From LMUY01 sp965199165 (GTDB lineage Bacteria; Pseudomonadota; Alphaproteobacteria; Acetobacterales; Acetobacteraceae): 64,000 nt of DNA. A program made the position numbers and the translations under genes. The notes beneath the pieces were generated by a model. It saw only the letters and a list, made by a program, of their open reading frames with translations, was not told the origin of the DNA and did no database searches. The stretch spans positions 3,348,001 through 3,412,000 of the forward strand of contig OZ240681.1 of the NCBI GenBank assembly GCA_965199165.1. Direction: 5' to 3'. Within the stretch, counting starts at the first letter, position 1; each line of letters starts with the position of its first letter. Shown here one piece after another: positions 29,358 through 42,172 of the stretch.

Positions 29358-30554
29358 TCAGGCCCGCCGCACGACGTAGCGCTCTTCCAGCGCCGCGGAG
29401 ATCTCGTTGGCATGCACGGGGTCGCGCGCCTCCACGATCACCTCGAGCTCCGCCGTCTGGACGGAGGGGGCGGCGAACAGCCGCTTATGCGTCACTTCGA
29501 TCACGTTGCCGCCCTTGGCCGCGATGCGCCCGGCGATGTCGGCCAGCACGCCGGGCCGGTCCGGGATCTCCAGCAGCAGGCGCAGCAGGCGGCCGTCCCG
29601 CAGCAGGCCGCGCAGCAAGACGTTGGCGAGGATGCGGGAGTCGATGTTGCCGCCGCAGACCACCGTGGCGACCCGGCGCCCGCGGAACCGCTCGGGGAAG
29701 GCCAGCAGCGCGGCGACGCCGGTGGCGCCAGCCCCCTCGGCAACCAGCTTGGCGCCCTCCGCCAGCAGCGCGATGGCGTCTTCCACCACCCGTTCCGGCA
29801 CGGCCAGGACGTCGTGGACATGCGCCCGGATCACCTCCAACGGCGCGATCCCGATGTCCCGCACCGCGATGCCCTCGGCGATGGTGGGCCCGCCGACCTG
29901 GAGCGGCCGCCCGGCCAGCGTCTGTCCCAGGGAGGCATAGCCCGCAACCTCGACCCCGATCACCTCCAGCCCTGGCCGGAGGGCGGCGGCCACGGCCGCG
30001 CAGCCGGCGATCATGCCCCCGCCGCCCACCGGCACCAGCAGCACGTCCAAGGGCCCGGCATCTTCCAGCAGTTCCAACGCGAGGGTGCCTTGGCCGGCGA
30101 TGACCGCCGGGTCGTCATAGGGGTGGACGAAGACGAGCCCATGCTGCCGGGCAAGCAGCCGCGCGTGGTCGGCCGCATCGACCAGGGTGTCGCCATGCAG
30201 GACGACGGTGGCGCCCCACGCCGCGGTGCGGGCCACCTTGGTCGCCGGGGTGAAGAACGGCATCACGATGGTGGCGGCGATCCCGGCCAACCCTGCATGC
30301 CGCGCAACCGCTTGCGCGTGGTTGCCCGCGGACATCGCCACCACCCCGGCCTGCCGCTCCGCGGCCGTCAGCTGGGCCAGCTTGTTGGCCGCCCCGCGCT
30401 CCTTGAACGACCCGATCGCCTGCAGGCTCTCGAGCTTCAGCGTGACATGGCAGCCGGTCGCTTGGCTGACCGCATCCGAGTACAGCGTCGGGGTGCGGGT
30501 CACGCGCCCGGCGATGCGGTCGGCGGCGGCCTGCACGTCGGCAAGGGTGATCAT
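29358..30554 (-). CDS. ilvA: Threonine ammonia-lyase with C-terminal ACT domain
   Basis: This PLP enzyme deaminates threonine to 2-oxobutanoate for isoleucine synthesis or threonine breakdown. The PLP lysine is Lys51 in GSFKERGA; VAMSAGNHAQAVA near residue 92 and PVGGGGMIAG near 175 bind the cofactor phosphate. The C-terminal 75 residues form an ACT domain (LLEIPDRPGVLADIAGRIA) for allosteric control. At 398 aa it is the short, single-ACT form also called TdcB-like. It sits 18 nt downstream of greA. Confidence 0.92.
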   Translation of the reverse strand: MITLADVQAAADRIAGRVTRTPTLYSDAVSQATGCHVTLKLESLQAIGSFKERGAANKLAQLTAAERQAGVVAMSAGNHAQAVARHAGLAGIAATIVMPFFTPATKVARTAAWGATVVLHGDTLVDAADHARLLARQHGLVFVHPYDDPAVIAGQGTLALELLEDAGPLDVLLVPVGGGGMIAGCAAVAAALRPGLEVIGVEVAGYASLGQTLAGRPLQVGGPTIAEGIAVRDIGIAPLEVIRAHVHDVLAVPERVVEDAIALLAEGAKLVAEGAGATGVAALLAFPERFRGRRVATVVCGGNIDSRILANVLLRGLLRDGRLLRLLLEIPDRPGVLADIAGRIAAKGGNVIEVTHKRLFAAPSVQTAELEVIVEARDPVHANEISAALEERYVVRRA

Positions 30555-30572
30555 GGCTGCGCCGACGAGGGC

Positions 30573-31046
30573 TTAGCCGAAGGCGACGGCCAGGATCTCG
30601 TAGGTGCGATCGCCACCCGGCGCCGGCACGGATACGGTGGAGCCGACCTTCTTGTTGATCAGCGCCTTGGCCAGCGGCGAGGAGATCGACAGGCGGGACT
30701 GCTTGATGTCGGCCTCGTGCATGCCGACGATCTGGTAGGTCGCTTCCTTCTCCGTCTCCTCGTCCACCAGCGTCACATGCGCGCCGAACTTCACCGTGTC
30801 GCCCGACAGGGTCGCCGGATCGATCACCTCCGCACCCGAGATGATCTCGCCCAACTCCAGGATGCGTCCCTCGATGAAGGACTGCCGCTCGCGCGCGGCG
30901 TCATACTCCGCGTTCTCGCTGAGGTCGCCGTGGCTGCGGGCCTCGGCGATGGCGCGGATCACCGCCGGACGCTCCTGCGACTTCAGCGTGCGCAACTCGT
31001 CTTCAAGGCGGACCAGGCCGGACGCGGTCATCGGAAATTTCTGCAA
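30573..31046 (-). CDS. greA: Transcription elongation factor GreA
   Basis: GreA rescues backtracked RNA polymerase by stimulating transcript cleavage. The 157-aa product has the N-terminal coiled coil with the acidic tip GDLSENAEYDAARE near residue 40 and the C-terminal FKBP-like domain (SISSPLAKALINKKVGS). The TTG start at 31046 yields QKFPMTASGL, the conserved GreA N-terminus; ATG at 31031 would truncate it. It follows carB by 86 nt, a common alphaproteobacterial neighbourhood. Confidence 0.95.
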   Translation of the reverse strand: MQKFPMTASGLVRLEDELRTLKSQERPAVIRAIAEARSHGDLSENAEYDAARERQSFIEGRILELGEIISGAEVIDPATLSGDTVKFGAHVTLVDEETEKEATYQIVGMHEADIKQSRLSISSPLAKALINKKVGSTVSVPAPGGDRTYEILAVAFG

Positions 31047-31132
31047 GGTAGGCAGTTCCTGGGGTTGTCCGGACGTTCCGGGATACAGGCAGACACGCTC
31101 GCACGGCAGGCAGCGAACGCGCCTGCCGGGCT

Positions 31133-34375
<3,243 letters not shown>

Positions 34376-34383
34376 GGTCCGTC

Positions 34384-34713
34384 TTATTTCGACCGTGAGG
34401 CATCTTGAGGATGGTCCGTCGCCGCGACGCGTCGCTCCAACCAAGTCCAACTGCTGTCAGGCAGCCATCCCTGGGAGGACCTTGGATCAACCTTCATGAC
34501 AAAATAGCGCGCCTTGTTGGTGTGCTGCTCGACCTGCGCACTGAGTTCATCCACGGTGAGCCGCGTCTGTATGAGGTAGACGGCTGGGATGTGATTCCAC
34601 CAAGCGGTGAAGTCCGGATTTCCTCTGATCAGAGATCTCAGCCCGTCGTGGTCGATGCGATCGTCCGCAACATCTACCGCAACGATAAAGGTTTGCTCCG
34701 CCATCACGATCAT
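34384..34713 (-). CDS. Small Cas2-like (SinR-type) protein inserted before carB
   Basis: A 109-aa protein with the outline of a ferredoxin-like Cas2/SinR-type fold: a first strand TFIVAVDVADD with acidic residues at its end, helix DGLRSLIRGN, an aromatic FTAWWNHIPAVYLIQT second strand, helix VDELSAQVEQHTN, then a YFVMKVD strand and a GWL--SSWTWL end. This is pattern recognition, not a database match. The ATG at 34713 overlaps the stop of the membrane-protein gene (ATGA); ATG 34704 is an alternative. Base composition is visibly lower in GC than carA or carB, suggesting acquisition. Confidence 0.65.
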   Translation of the reverse strand: MIVMAEQTFIVAVDVADDRIDHDGLRSLIRGNPDFTAWWNHIPAVYLIQTRLTVDELSAQVEQHTNKARYFVMKVDPRSSQGWLPDSSWTWLERRVAATDHPQDASRSK

Positions 34714-35099
34714 CCTTGAGATGAATTTGCATCAGGGGGTTGAGGCTTGTGTGTATCGGACGTGGAAAGCAATCCGGTAATCGTCGAGCTAACCTCACGC
34801 CGCGTGCCATCGCTGACCTCATTCGAACCTATGATGTCGAGGGCGCGATGCATGAACGTGTAGCGCTCTGACCTAAGTAGTTCCGGGCGAAAGGCGACAG
34901 CATAGATGGCCAAGCCGGTCGCCGTCAGCGTTGTCACTGCACCCAAGCCGCCCACAAGCCAGACCAGAGTTCCGGTGGCGACCAGCGCTATACCGAAGCA
35001 GGACAACGCGAAGGCAAGTAAGCAAACGAGGAGGAATGGAATGGGGTAGGAAACTGTCACTGACCTGACGACTTCCCGGAAACTGCCTCTCCCGGCCAT
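34710..35099 (-). CDS. Two-helix membrane protein inserted after carA
   Basis: A 129-aa protein with a short N-terminus, two adjacent transmembrane helices (about residues 19-41, PIPFLLVCLLAFALSCFGIAL, and 45-70, LVWLVGGLGAVTTLTATGLAIY) and a soluble C-terminal tail of about 55 residues (LLRSERYTFMHRALDIIG onward). Its ATG directly abuts the carA TGA (TGAATG) and its own stop overlaps the next start, so it is translationally coupled on both sides. Two-helix proteins with a soluble tail act as pore-forming effectors in some defence systems; here that is inference. Confidence 0.6.
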   Translation of the reverse strand: MAGRGSFREVVRSVTVSYPIPFLLVCLLAFALSCFGIALVATGTLVWLVGGLGAVTTLTATGLAIYAVAFRPELLRSERYTFMHRALDIIGSNEVSDGTRREVSSTITGLLSTSDTHKPQPPDANSSQG

Positions 35100-36458
35100 T
35101 CACGTCGGCCTTTGGTCCATCATCGCCGTAAAGCGGCGGAACAGATGTGCGCTGTCGGAGGGGCCGGGGCTCGCCTCCGGATGGTACTGCACGCTGAACG
35201 CCCGGCGGGCGTCGCAGGCGATGCCCTCGTTGCTGCCGTCGAACAGCGAGGTGTGGGTGATCCGCACGCCTTCCGGCAGGCTGTCGTCGGCGACGGCAAA
35301 GCCGTGATTCTGGCTGGTGATCTCCACTCTGCCAGTGGCCAGTTCCTTCACCGGCTGGTTGGCGCCGCGGTGGCCGCGATCCAGCTTGTAGGTGCGCGCG
35401 CCCAGCGCGAGCGCCAGCAGCTGGTGGCCGAGGCAGATGCCGAACACCGGCACCTGGGCGTCCATCACGGCCTGGATCGCCGGCACAGCGTAGACGGCGG
35501 TGGCTGCCGGATCGCCCGGTCCGTTGGACAGGAACACGCCGTCGGGCTTGTGGCGCAGGATGTCCTCGGCCGTGGCATCCGCCGGCACCACCGTCACGCG
35601 GCACCCGGCCGAAGCCAACGAGCGCAGGATGTTGCGCTTGGCGCCGTAATCCACCGCCACGACGTGGTGCTTCGGCGCGACCTGGCTCTGGAAGCCGTGC
35701 TCGATCGACCAGACGCCCTCGTCCCACTCGTATGTCTGGGTGCAGGACACCTGCTTGGCGAGGTCCATCCCCTCCAGCCCGGGCCAGGCCTGCGCCTTCG
35801 CCCGCAACGCCGCGATGTCGAACGCGCCGTCGGCCGGGAAGGCGATCACGGCCGTCGGCGGCCCGCCATCGCGGATGCGCAGGGTCAACGCCCGCGTGTC
35901 CACGCCCCCGATGCCCGGCAAGCCCTGCGCCAGCAGCCACGCCTGCAGCGTCTGCGTCGAGCGCCAGTTGGACGGCTCCGTCACGTCCTGCTTCACCACC
36001 AGGCCGAGCGCCGCCGGGTTGACGGCTTCCATGTCGCCCAGGTTGGTGCCGACATTGCCGATATGCGGGAAGGTGAAGGTGATGATCTGCCCGGCATAGG
36101 ACGGATCGGTCAGCGTCTCCTGGTAGCCCGTCATCCCGGTGTTGAAGCACAGCTCCCCCACGCGCCCGTCGCTGGGCGCGCCGAACCCGCGGCCCCAGAG
36201 CACGCTGCCATCCGCCAGTACGAGGGCGGCGGTGGCGCCGGGCGGAGCGGTCTCGGTCTGGGGCATGGGGGTGCTCGATGCGGAGGGTTGCAGGTCGGCG
36301 AAGGCCAGCCCGGTGGCGGCGACGATGGCGGACCAGTGCTTGGACGGGATCGCACGCGCCTGCCGCCATTTGCGAACGGCCTCATGGCCGACGCCGGTGA
36401 GGCGGGCTGCGGCGTTCGCACCTCCCAGTTGGGAAAGGATGTCGTCGATGCTCGGCAC
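35100..36458 (-). CDS. carA: Carbamoyl-phosphate synthase small subunit with N-terminal HTH domain
   Basis: CarA hydrolyses glutamine and channels ammonia to CarB. Residues about 75-452 are a normal CarA: NTGMTGYQETLTDPSY, the class I amidotransferase nucleophile Cys342 in GICLGHQ, and YHPEASPGP near the end. Residues 1-58 are extra: DILSQLGGANAAARL, GHEAVRKWRQARAIPSKHW and IVAATGL form a Cro/CI-type helix-turn-helix, joined by a Ser/Thr/Pro linker. NCBI uses the name carph-isopro for such an N-terminal domain, as far as I recall. The start is GTG 36458 without a Shine-Dalgarno sequence; ATG 36266 (Met65) could give a normal-length CarA without the HTH. Confidence 0.93.
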   Translation of the reverse strand: MPSIDDILSQLGGANAAARLTGVGHEAVRKWRQARAIPSKHWSAIVAATGLAFADLQPSASSTPMPQTETAPPGATAALVLADGSVLWGRGFGAPSDGRVGELCFNTGMTGYQETLTDPSYAGQIITFTFPHIGNVGTNLGDMEAVNPAALGLVVKQDVTEPSNWRSTQTLQAWLLAQGLPGIGGVDTRALTLRIRDGGPPTAVIAFPADGAFDIAALRAKAQAWPGLEGMDLAKQVSCTQTYEWDEGVWSIEHGFQSQVAPKHHVVAVDYGAKRNILRSLASAGCRVTVVPADATAEDILRHKPDGVFLSNGPGDPAATAVYAVPAIQAVMDAQVPVFGICLGHQLLALALGARTYKLDRGHRGANQPVKELATGRVEITSQNHGFAVADDSLPEGVRITHTSLFDGSNEGIACDARRAFSVQYHPEASPGPSDSAHLFRRFTAMMDQRPT

Positions 36459-36465
36459 GATTGCC

Positions 36466-36494
36466 GGTATATGGGAAAAAACTTACCAACGCAA
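36466..36494 (-). promoter_or_regulatory. Candidate carA promoter giving a leaderless transcript
   Basis: Read on the minus strand: TTGCGT (36494-36489), a 17-nt spacer containing a T-run, and TATACC (36471-36466). Each hexamer matches the sigma70 consensus at four of six positions. The expected transcription start about 7 nt downstream falls at or next to the GTG at 36458, so the mRNA would have essentially no leader, which agrees with the missing ribosome-binding site. Confidence 0.5.
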
Positions 36495-36499
36495 AGATG

Positions 36500-36528
36500 T
36501 TGTAGTAGTCATCTAAGATGACCATAAC
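36500..36528 (+). promoter_or_regulatory. Candidate promoter of the phd-PIN operon
   Basis: TTGTAG (36500-36505) and CATAAC (36523-36528) are separated by exactly 17 nt, and the antitoxin ATG at 36535 begins 7 nt after the second hexamer, again predicting a leaderless mRNA. The hexamers are weak (three and four matches). The 15-bp palindrome fills nearly the whole spacer, as expected for autorepression. Confidence 0.4.
36508..36522. promoter_or_regulatory. Perfect palindromic operator, GTCATCT-A-AGATGAC
   Basis: Seven-base arms around a central A form a perfect palindrome between the divergent carA and phd genes, 12 nt before the phd ATG. Phd-type antitoxins bind such sites to repress their own operon. 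The site also lies 14 nt upstream of the -35 element proposed for carA, so the Phd protein or the CarA HTH could affect both directions. Binding is inferred from position only. Confidence 0.6.
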
Positions 36529-36534
36529 GCTGGC

Positions 36535-36804
36535 ATGGCGAAGCAAGCTGTCAGCGCATCGGAGTTCAAGGCAAAGTGCCTCGACCTGCTCGATCAGGTA
36601 GGAAGGGGAGAGATCGAGGAGTTGGAGGTGACCAAGCGCGGCCGCGTGGTCGCGCGGCTGCTACCGCCTCACGCGAGCTTGGTTACGGCCGAACACTGGC
36701 ATGGCTTCATGCGCGGCAGCGTTGACATCCCGGCAGGCTTCGATCTGACCGAGCCGGCCTCGGACGAGGCTTGGGATGCGGAATCGGGGATCCTTCACCG
36801 GTGA
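36535..36804 (+). CDS. Phd/YefM-family antitoxin
   Basis: The 89-aa protein starts AVSASEFKAKCLDLLDQV and continues IEELEVTKRGRVVARLLP, the Phd/YefM DNA-binding fold. The acidic C-terminal part (about residues 55-89) would neutralise the toxin. No ribosome-binding site precedes ATG 36535. Its TGA overlaps the toxin GTG start by 3 nt (GTGA), so the toxin is translationally coupled to the antitoxin. Confidence 0.88.
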   Translation: MAKQAVSASEFKAKCLDLLDQVGRGEIEELEVTKRGRVVARLLPPHASLVTAEHWHGFMRGSVDIPAGFDLTEPASDEAWDAESGILHR

Positions 36805-37235
36805 GCGGCGTGTTGCTCGATACCTGCGCCGTGATCTGGTTCGCGGAGGGACGCTTGCCAGAAACGACGGTCGCGACGCTCAGTCCGTTCGTCGACGCCA
36901 GCGAGGTGTTCTACTCACCGGTCTCCGCGTGGGAAATCGGCGTGCTCGGGCGTCCCCGGCGGGACGGTCCGCGCCTCCGCTTCGATCCTAACCCGGCGGC
37001 ATGGTTCAACAGGTTTCGCTCCGGTCCAGGCCTGCGGGAGGCCAGGCTTTCCACCGAGGTCGCCATGGCCGCATCGTTACTCCCAGCGGACATCCATCTC
37101 GACCCTGCCGACCGGTTCTTGATTGCCGAGGCCCAGCATCGCGGCATCCCGCTGGTGACCAGCGACCGCCGCATCATCGGCTATGCTGCGCAAGGCGTCC
37201 TCGACGTCATCGCCTGCCGTCCCATCTCGGATTGA
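36801..37235 (+). CDS. PIN-domain toxin (VapC-like)
   Basis: A 144-aa PIN-domain ribonuclease with acidic metal ligands in LLDTCAVIW (Asp7), SAWEIG (Glu45), DPADRFLIAEA (Asp104 with a neighbouring Asp) and TSDRRI (Asp122). These proteins cleave tRNA or rRNA and arrest growth when free of antitoxin. The GTG start at 36801 is fixed by overlap with the antitoxin stop. Its end lies 5 nt before yqeY, so the cassette sits tightly between carA and the yqeY-dnaG-rpoD group. Confidence 0.88.
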   Translation: MSGVLLDTCAVIWFAEGRLPETTVATLSPFVDASEVFYSPVSAWEIGVLGRPRRDGPRLRFDPNPAAWFNRFRSGPGLREARLSTEVAMAASLLPADIHLDPADRFLIAEAQHRGIPLVTSDRRIIGYAAQGVLDVIACRPISD

Positions 37236-37240
37236 TCCCA

Positions 37241-37693
37241 ATGACCCTCCGCACCCGATTTACCGACGCGCTCAAGACCTCCATGAAGGCAGGCGATGCC
37301 GCACGCACCTCGACCGTGCGGATGATCCTGGCCAAGGTAAAGGACGCCGACATCGCCGCGCGCCCGGCCGAGCCGCTTGGCGACGACGCCGTCACGGCCG
37401 TGCTGCGCGGCATGGTGAAGTCCCGCCGGGAATCCGTGGCTCTATACAACCAGGGCGCGCGGCCAGAGCTGGCAGCGAAGGAGGAGGCGGAGATCGCCGT
37501 CATCGAGGGCTTCCTGCCGCAGCAAATGGACGAGGCCGCCGTCGCCGTCGCCGTGCAGGCAGCCATTGCCGAGACGGGCGCGGCCGGGCCGAAGGACATG
37601 GGCCGGGTCATGGCGGCGCTGAAGGCCAGGCACGCCGCCGCCCTGGACATGGCGCGCGCCACCCCGCTGGTGAAGGCGCGCCTGGCCGGCTGA
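37241..37693 (+). CDS. yqeY: GatB/YqeY domain protein
   Basis: A 150-aa helical protein matching the tRNA-binding tail of GatB: TRFTDALKTSMKAGDAARTSTVRMI at the start, YNQGARPELAAKEEAEIAVIEGFLPQQM in the middle and GPKDMGRVMAAL at the end. Such stand-alone YqeY proteins precede dnaG in many bacteria. The start ATG 37241 is clear and the TGA overlaps the dnaG ATG (TGATG). Confidence 0.92.
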   Translation: MTLRTRFTDALKTSMKAGDAARTSTVRMILAKVKDADIAARPAEPLGDDAVTAVLRGMVKSRRESVALYNQGARPELAAKEEAEIAVIEGFLPQQMDEAAVAVAVQAAIAETGAAGPKDMGRVMAALKARHAAALDMARATPLVKARLAG

Positions 37694-39483
37694 TGGCGCT
37701 CCCGCCCGCCTTCCTGGACGAGCTGCGGGCGCGTACCCCCATGGCGGCCCTGGTCGGCCGCAAGGTGAAGCTCGCGCGCTCGGGCAAGTCCTGGAAGGGT
37801 TGCTGCCCCTTCCACGGCGAGAAGACCGCCTCGTTCTACGTCTACGACGACGGCTACCACTGCTTCGGCTGCGGCGCGCATGGGGACGCCATCGGCTTCG
37901 TCATGAACACGGAAGGCGCCGGCTTCATCGAGGCGGTGGAGCGCCTGGCCGGCGAGGCCGGGTTGGAGGTGCCCAAGCCGTCCCCTGCCGCCGCCGAGGC
38001 GGAGCGCGAGCGGCTCGACCTCACCGGCGTGCTCGACCTTGCCGCCGCCGGCTTCGCCCGGCGCCTGCACGAGCCGCAGGGGCGGGAGGCGCTGGCCTAC
38101 CTGCGCGGCCGTGGCCTCACCGACCAGACGATCGCGCGGTTCGGCCTTGGCTGGTCCGGCGACGGGCGCGGCGGGCTGGCGGCGGAGCTGGCGCGCGCCG
38201 ACGTCGACCCGGCGCGCATGGCGGAGGCGGGGCTGCTGCAATCGCGCGACGACGGCTCGACGCGGGAGCTGTTCTACAACCGGGTGATGTTCCCGATCCG
38301 GGACCGTCGCGGGCGCACGGTTAGCTTCGGCGGCCGGGCGCTGGGCGATGCCAAGCCGAAATACATCAACGGCCCCGAGACCGCGATCTACTCGAAGGGC
38401 CGCACCCTCTACGCGCTGGACCTGGCGCGCGAGGGTGCGCGCCGCTCCGAACACGGTGTGATCGTCGTCGAGGGCTACATGGACGTCATCGCCTTGCACC
38501 AGGCCGGGTTCGGCGGTGCCGTGGCGCCGTTGGGCACGGCGCTGACGGCCGGGCAGCTGGAGGAACTCTGGCGCATGTCCGACGCGCCCACGCTGTGCTT
38601 CGACGGCGACGCGGCGGGTGCGCGCGCGGCGGCCCGGGCGGCCGAGGTGGCGCTGCCCTTGATCGCGCCGGACCGCACGCTGTGCCTGACCACCCTGCCG
38701 GCGGGGGAGGATCCGGACTCTCTGGTCCATCGCCGCGGCTCCGCCGGCTTCGTTGCCGTCCTCGCCACCAAACGACCGCTCGCCGACGCCTTGTTCGACC
38801 TGCTGCGGGAGGGTTTCGCGAGTGACACGCCAGAGGCGCGGGCCGCCCTGCGCAACCGGTTGGACGCGGCAGCCGCACGGATCGCCGACAAGGGCCTGGC
38901 GAGCGAATACCGCTCCGCCCTGCGCGACCGCCTGTTCGCCGCCACCCGGCGCCGCGGCGCTCCCGGAGCAGGGCTGGCCAAACCGCCGCCGCGGATCGCC
39001 TTGACGGAGGGCCCAGCCACGGCGGAGCGGCACCGGGCGCTGCTCGCCATCCTCCTCAACCATCCGGTCCTGATCGGGGATGTGGCCGAAGCGCTGTCCA
39101 GCCTGCCGCTCGATCCTGCAAGCGCCAAGCTGCGGGACACGTTGATTCACTGGTATGAATCGGGCGAGGAGCTTGACACCGTCGGGCTCATGAACCACCT
39201 CGCACAGTCTGGACACGCCGAGCAGGCGCGGCTCGTGCTCGCCGCGCGGCCGGTGCCCCTCCCAGCCTGTGCTGGGGAAGGCGCCATGCCGGCAGAGGCG
39301 GAGGCGGGATGGTGGCACTTCTTCGGACTGCTGAATCGGCCCCGGCTGGAGCAGGAGGTCGCCGCCGCCGCCGCCGCGTTCCAGCGCTCGCCTGACGCAG
39401 CGGCGCAAAACCGCCTCGTTGCGCTGTGTGCCGCGCGGGAGGCCCTGGCGTACGACGCCCAGGTCGATGATGCAGAGGCCTGA
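37693..39483 (+). CDS. dnaG: DNA primase DnaG
   Basis: DnaG makes RNA primers for replication. The 596-aa protein has the CHC2 zinc finger (Cys38, His41, Cys57, Cys60 in CCPFHGEKTASF and YHCFGCGAHGD), the RNA-polymerase core with FGGRALGDAKPKYINGPET near residue 215 and the TOPRIM motifs VVEGYMDVIALHQAG near 258 and LCFDGDAAG near 300, and a C-terminal DnaB-interaction region. A TTG-Pro-Ala-rich insertion in the last 100 residues is weakly conserved, as usual. Confidence 0.95.
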   Translation: MALPPAFLDELRARTPMAALVGRKVKLARSGKSWKGCCPFHGEKTASFYVYDDGYHCFGCGAHGDAIGFVMNTEGAGFIEAVERLAGEAGLEVPKPSPAAAEAERERLDLTGVLDLAAAGFARRLHEPQGREALAYLRGRGLTDQTIARFGLGWSGDGRGGLAAELARADVDPARMAEAGLLQSRDDGSTRELFYNRVMFPIRDRRGRTVSFGGRALGDAKPKYINGPETAIYSKGRTLYALDLAREGARRSEHGVIVVEGYMDVIALHQAGFGGAVAPLGTALTAGQLEELWRMSDAPTLCFDGDAAGARAAARAAEVALPLIAPDRTLCLTTLPAGEDPDSLVHRRGSAGFVAVLATKRPLADALFDLLREGFASDTPEARAALRNRLDAAAARIADKGLASEYRSALRDRLFAATRRRGAPGAGLAKPPPRIALTEGPATAERHRALLAILLNHPVLIGDVAEALSSLPLDPASAKLRDTLIHWYESGEELDTVGLMNHLAQSGHAEQARLVLAARPVPLPACAGEGAMPAEAEAGWWHFFGLLNRPRLEQEVAAAAAAFQRSPDAAAQNRLVALCAAREALAYDAQVDDAEA

Positions 39484-39514
39484 CCGGCCGCCCTAGAGTT
39501 TGGAGACTGTCCCT

Positions 39515-41458
<1,944 letters not shown>

Positions 41459-41460
41459 GG

Positions 41461-42014
41461 GTGCAGCCGTCGACCAGTGTCGCCGTGACGGTCACGTTCC
41501 TGCGGATGGATCGTGCGCGGCGCCTGCGCTCCATCTGCCGCCGGACACCAGCCTCGTCCACCTCCAGCAGCCGAGCCTGAGCTTCTATCGCTTCCTGTAT
41601 GACACGGTCGGCGCACCCCATCTGTGGTGGCTGCGCCGGGCGATGCCCGACAGCGCGCTGGCCGGCATCCTGGGGGACCCGGCGGTCGGCATCCACGTGC
41701 TGTATCGCGGCGGGGAGCCGGCCGGCTTCTTCGAGCTCGACGGACGGTCAAGGCCCGACGTGAACCTGAGCTATTTCGGGCTCATGCCGGCTTGCGTCGG
41801 CCGTGGGCTCGGCAGTGCGTTCCTGCGCGCCGCCGTGGATGCCGCCTTCGCGCTGAGCGGGCGGGGCGTGACGGTCAACACCTGCACCGCCGACCATCCA
41901 CGCGCCATGCCGACCTATCTCCGGGCCGGGTTCAAGCCGATCCGTTCCGTGCGGGAAGTCTGGGATGTCCCGATGAGTTTGGGTATGACCATCCCCGACC
42001 GCCTCCGGGCGTAA
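41461..42014 (+). pseudogene. GNAT N-acetyltransferase, apparently frameshifted near 41518
   Basis: The frame from ATG 41643 to 42014 encodes a GNAT core (VLYRGGEPAGFFELD, GLMPACVGRGLGSAFL with the acetyl-CoA loop, HPRAMPTYLRAGF). Conserved sequence continues upstream in the same frame (PSLSFYRFLYDTVGAPHLWW) to about 41520, but that frame has no start codon. The expected N-terminus VTVTFLRMDRA is instead in the -1 frame, from GTG 41485. A single missing base in GTGCGCGGCGCC (about 41514-41524) would join them into one gene of about 180 aa. Either the gene is recently inactivated or the base was lost in sequencing. Confidence 0.75.
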
Positions 42015-42172
42015 ATGTCTGGCCGAAAACTCTGTCGTGGCGTTCACCCGACGGCGGATGGTGTGCAAGCGCGCCCCTGACTCGCCACAGCCATTCTCCG
42101 GACAGATACCGACATCCGATACCAGGATTTCGGGGTGGAGCGGCGCCGGCAGGGCGAGCCTGCTGGCGGGCG

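Noticed and set aside
42015..42172. Possible small gene between the GNAT gene and the ABC ATPase
   Set aside because: Short frames exist, but none has a start with a ribosome-binding site or coding-like composition.
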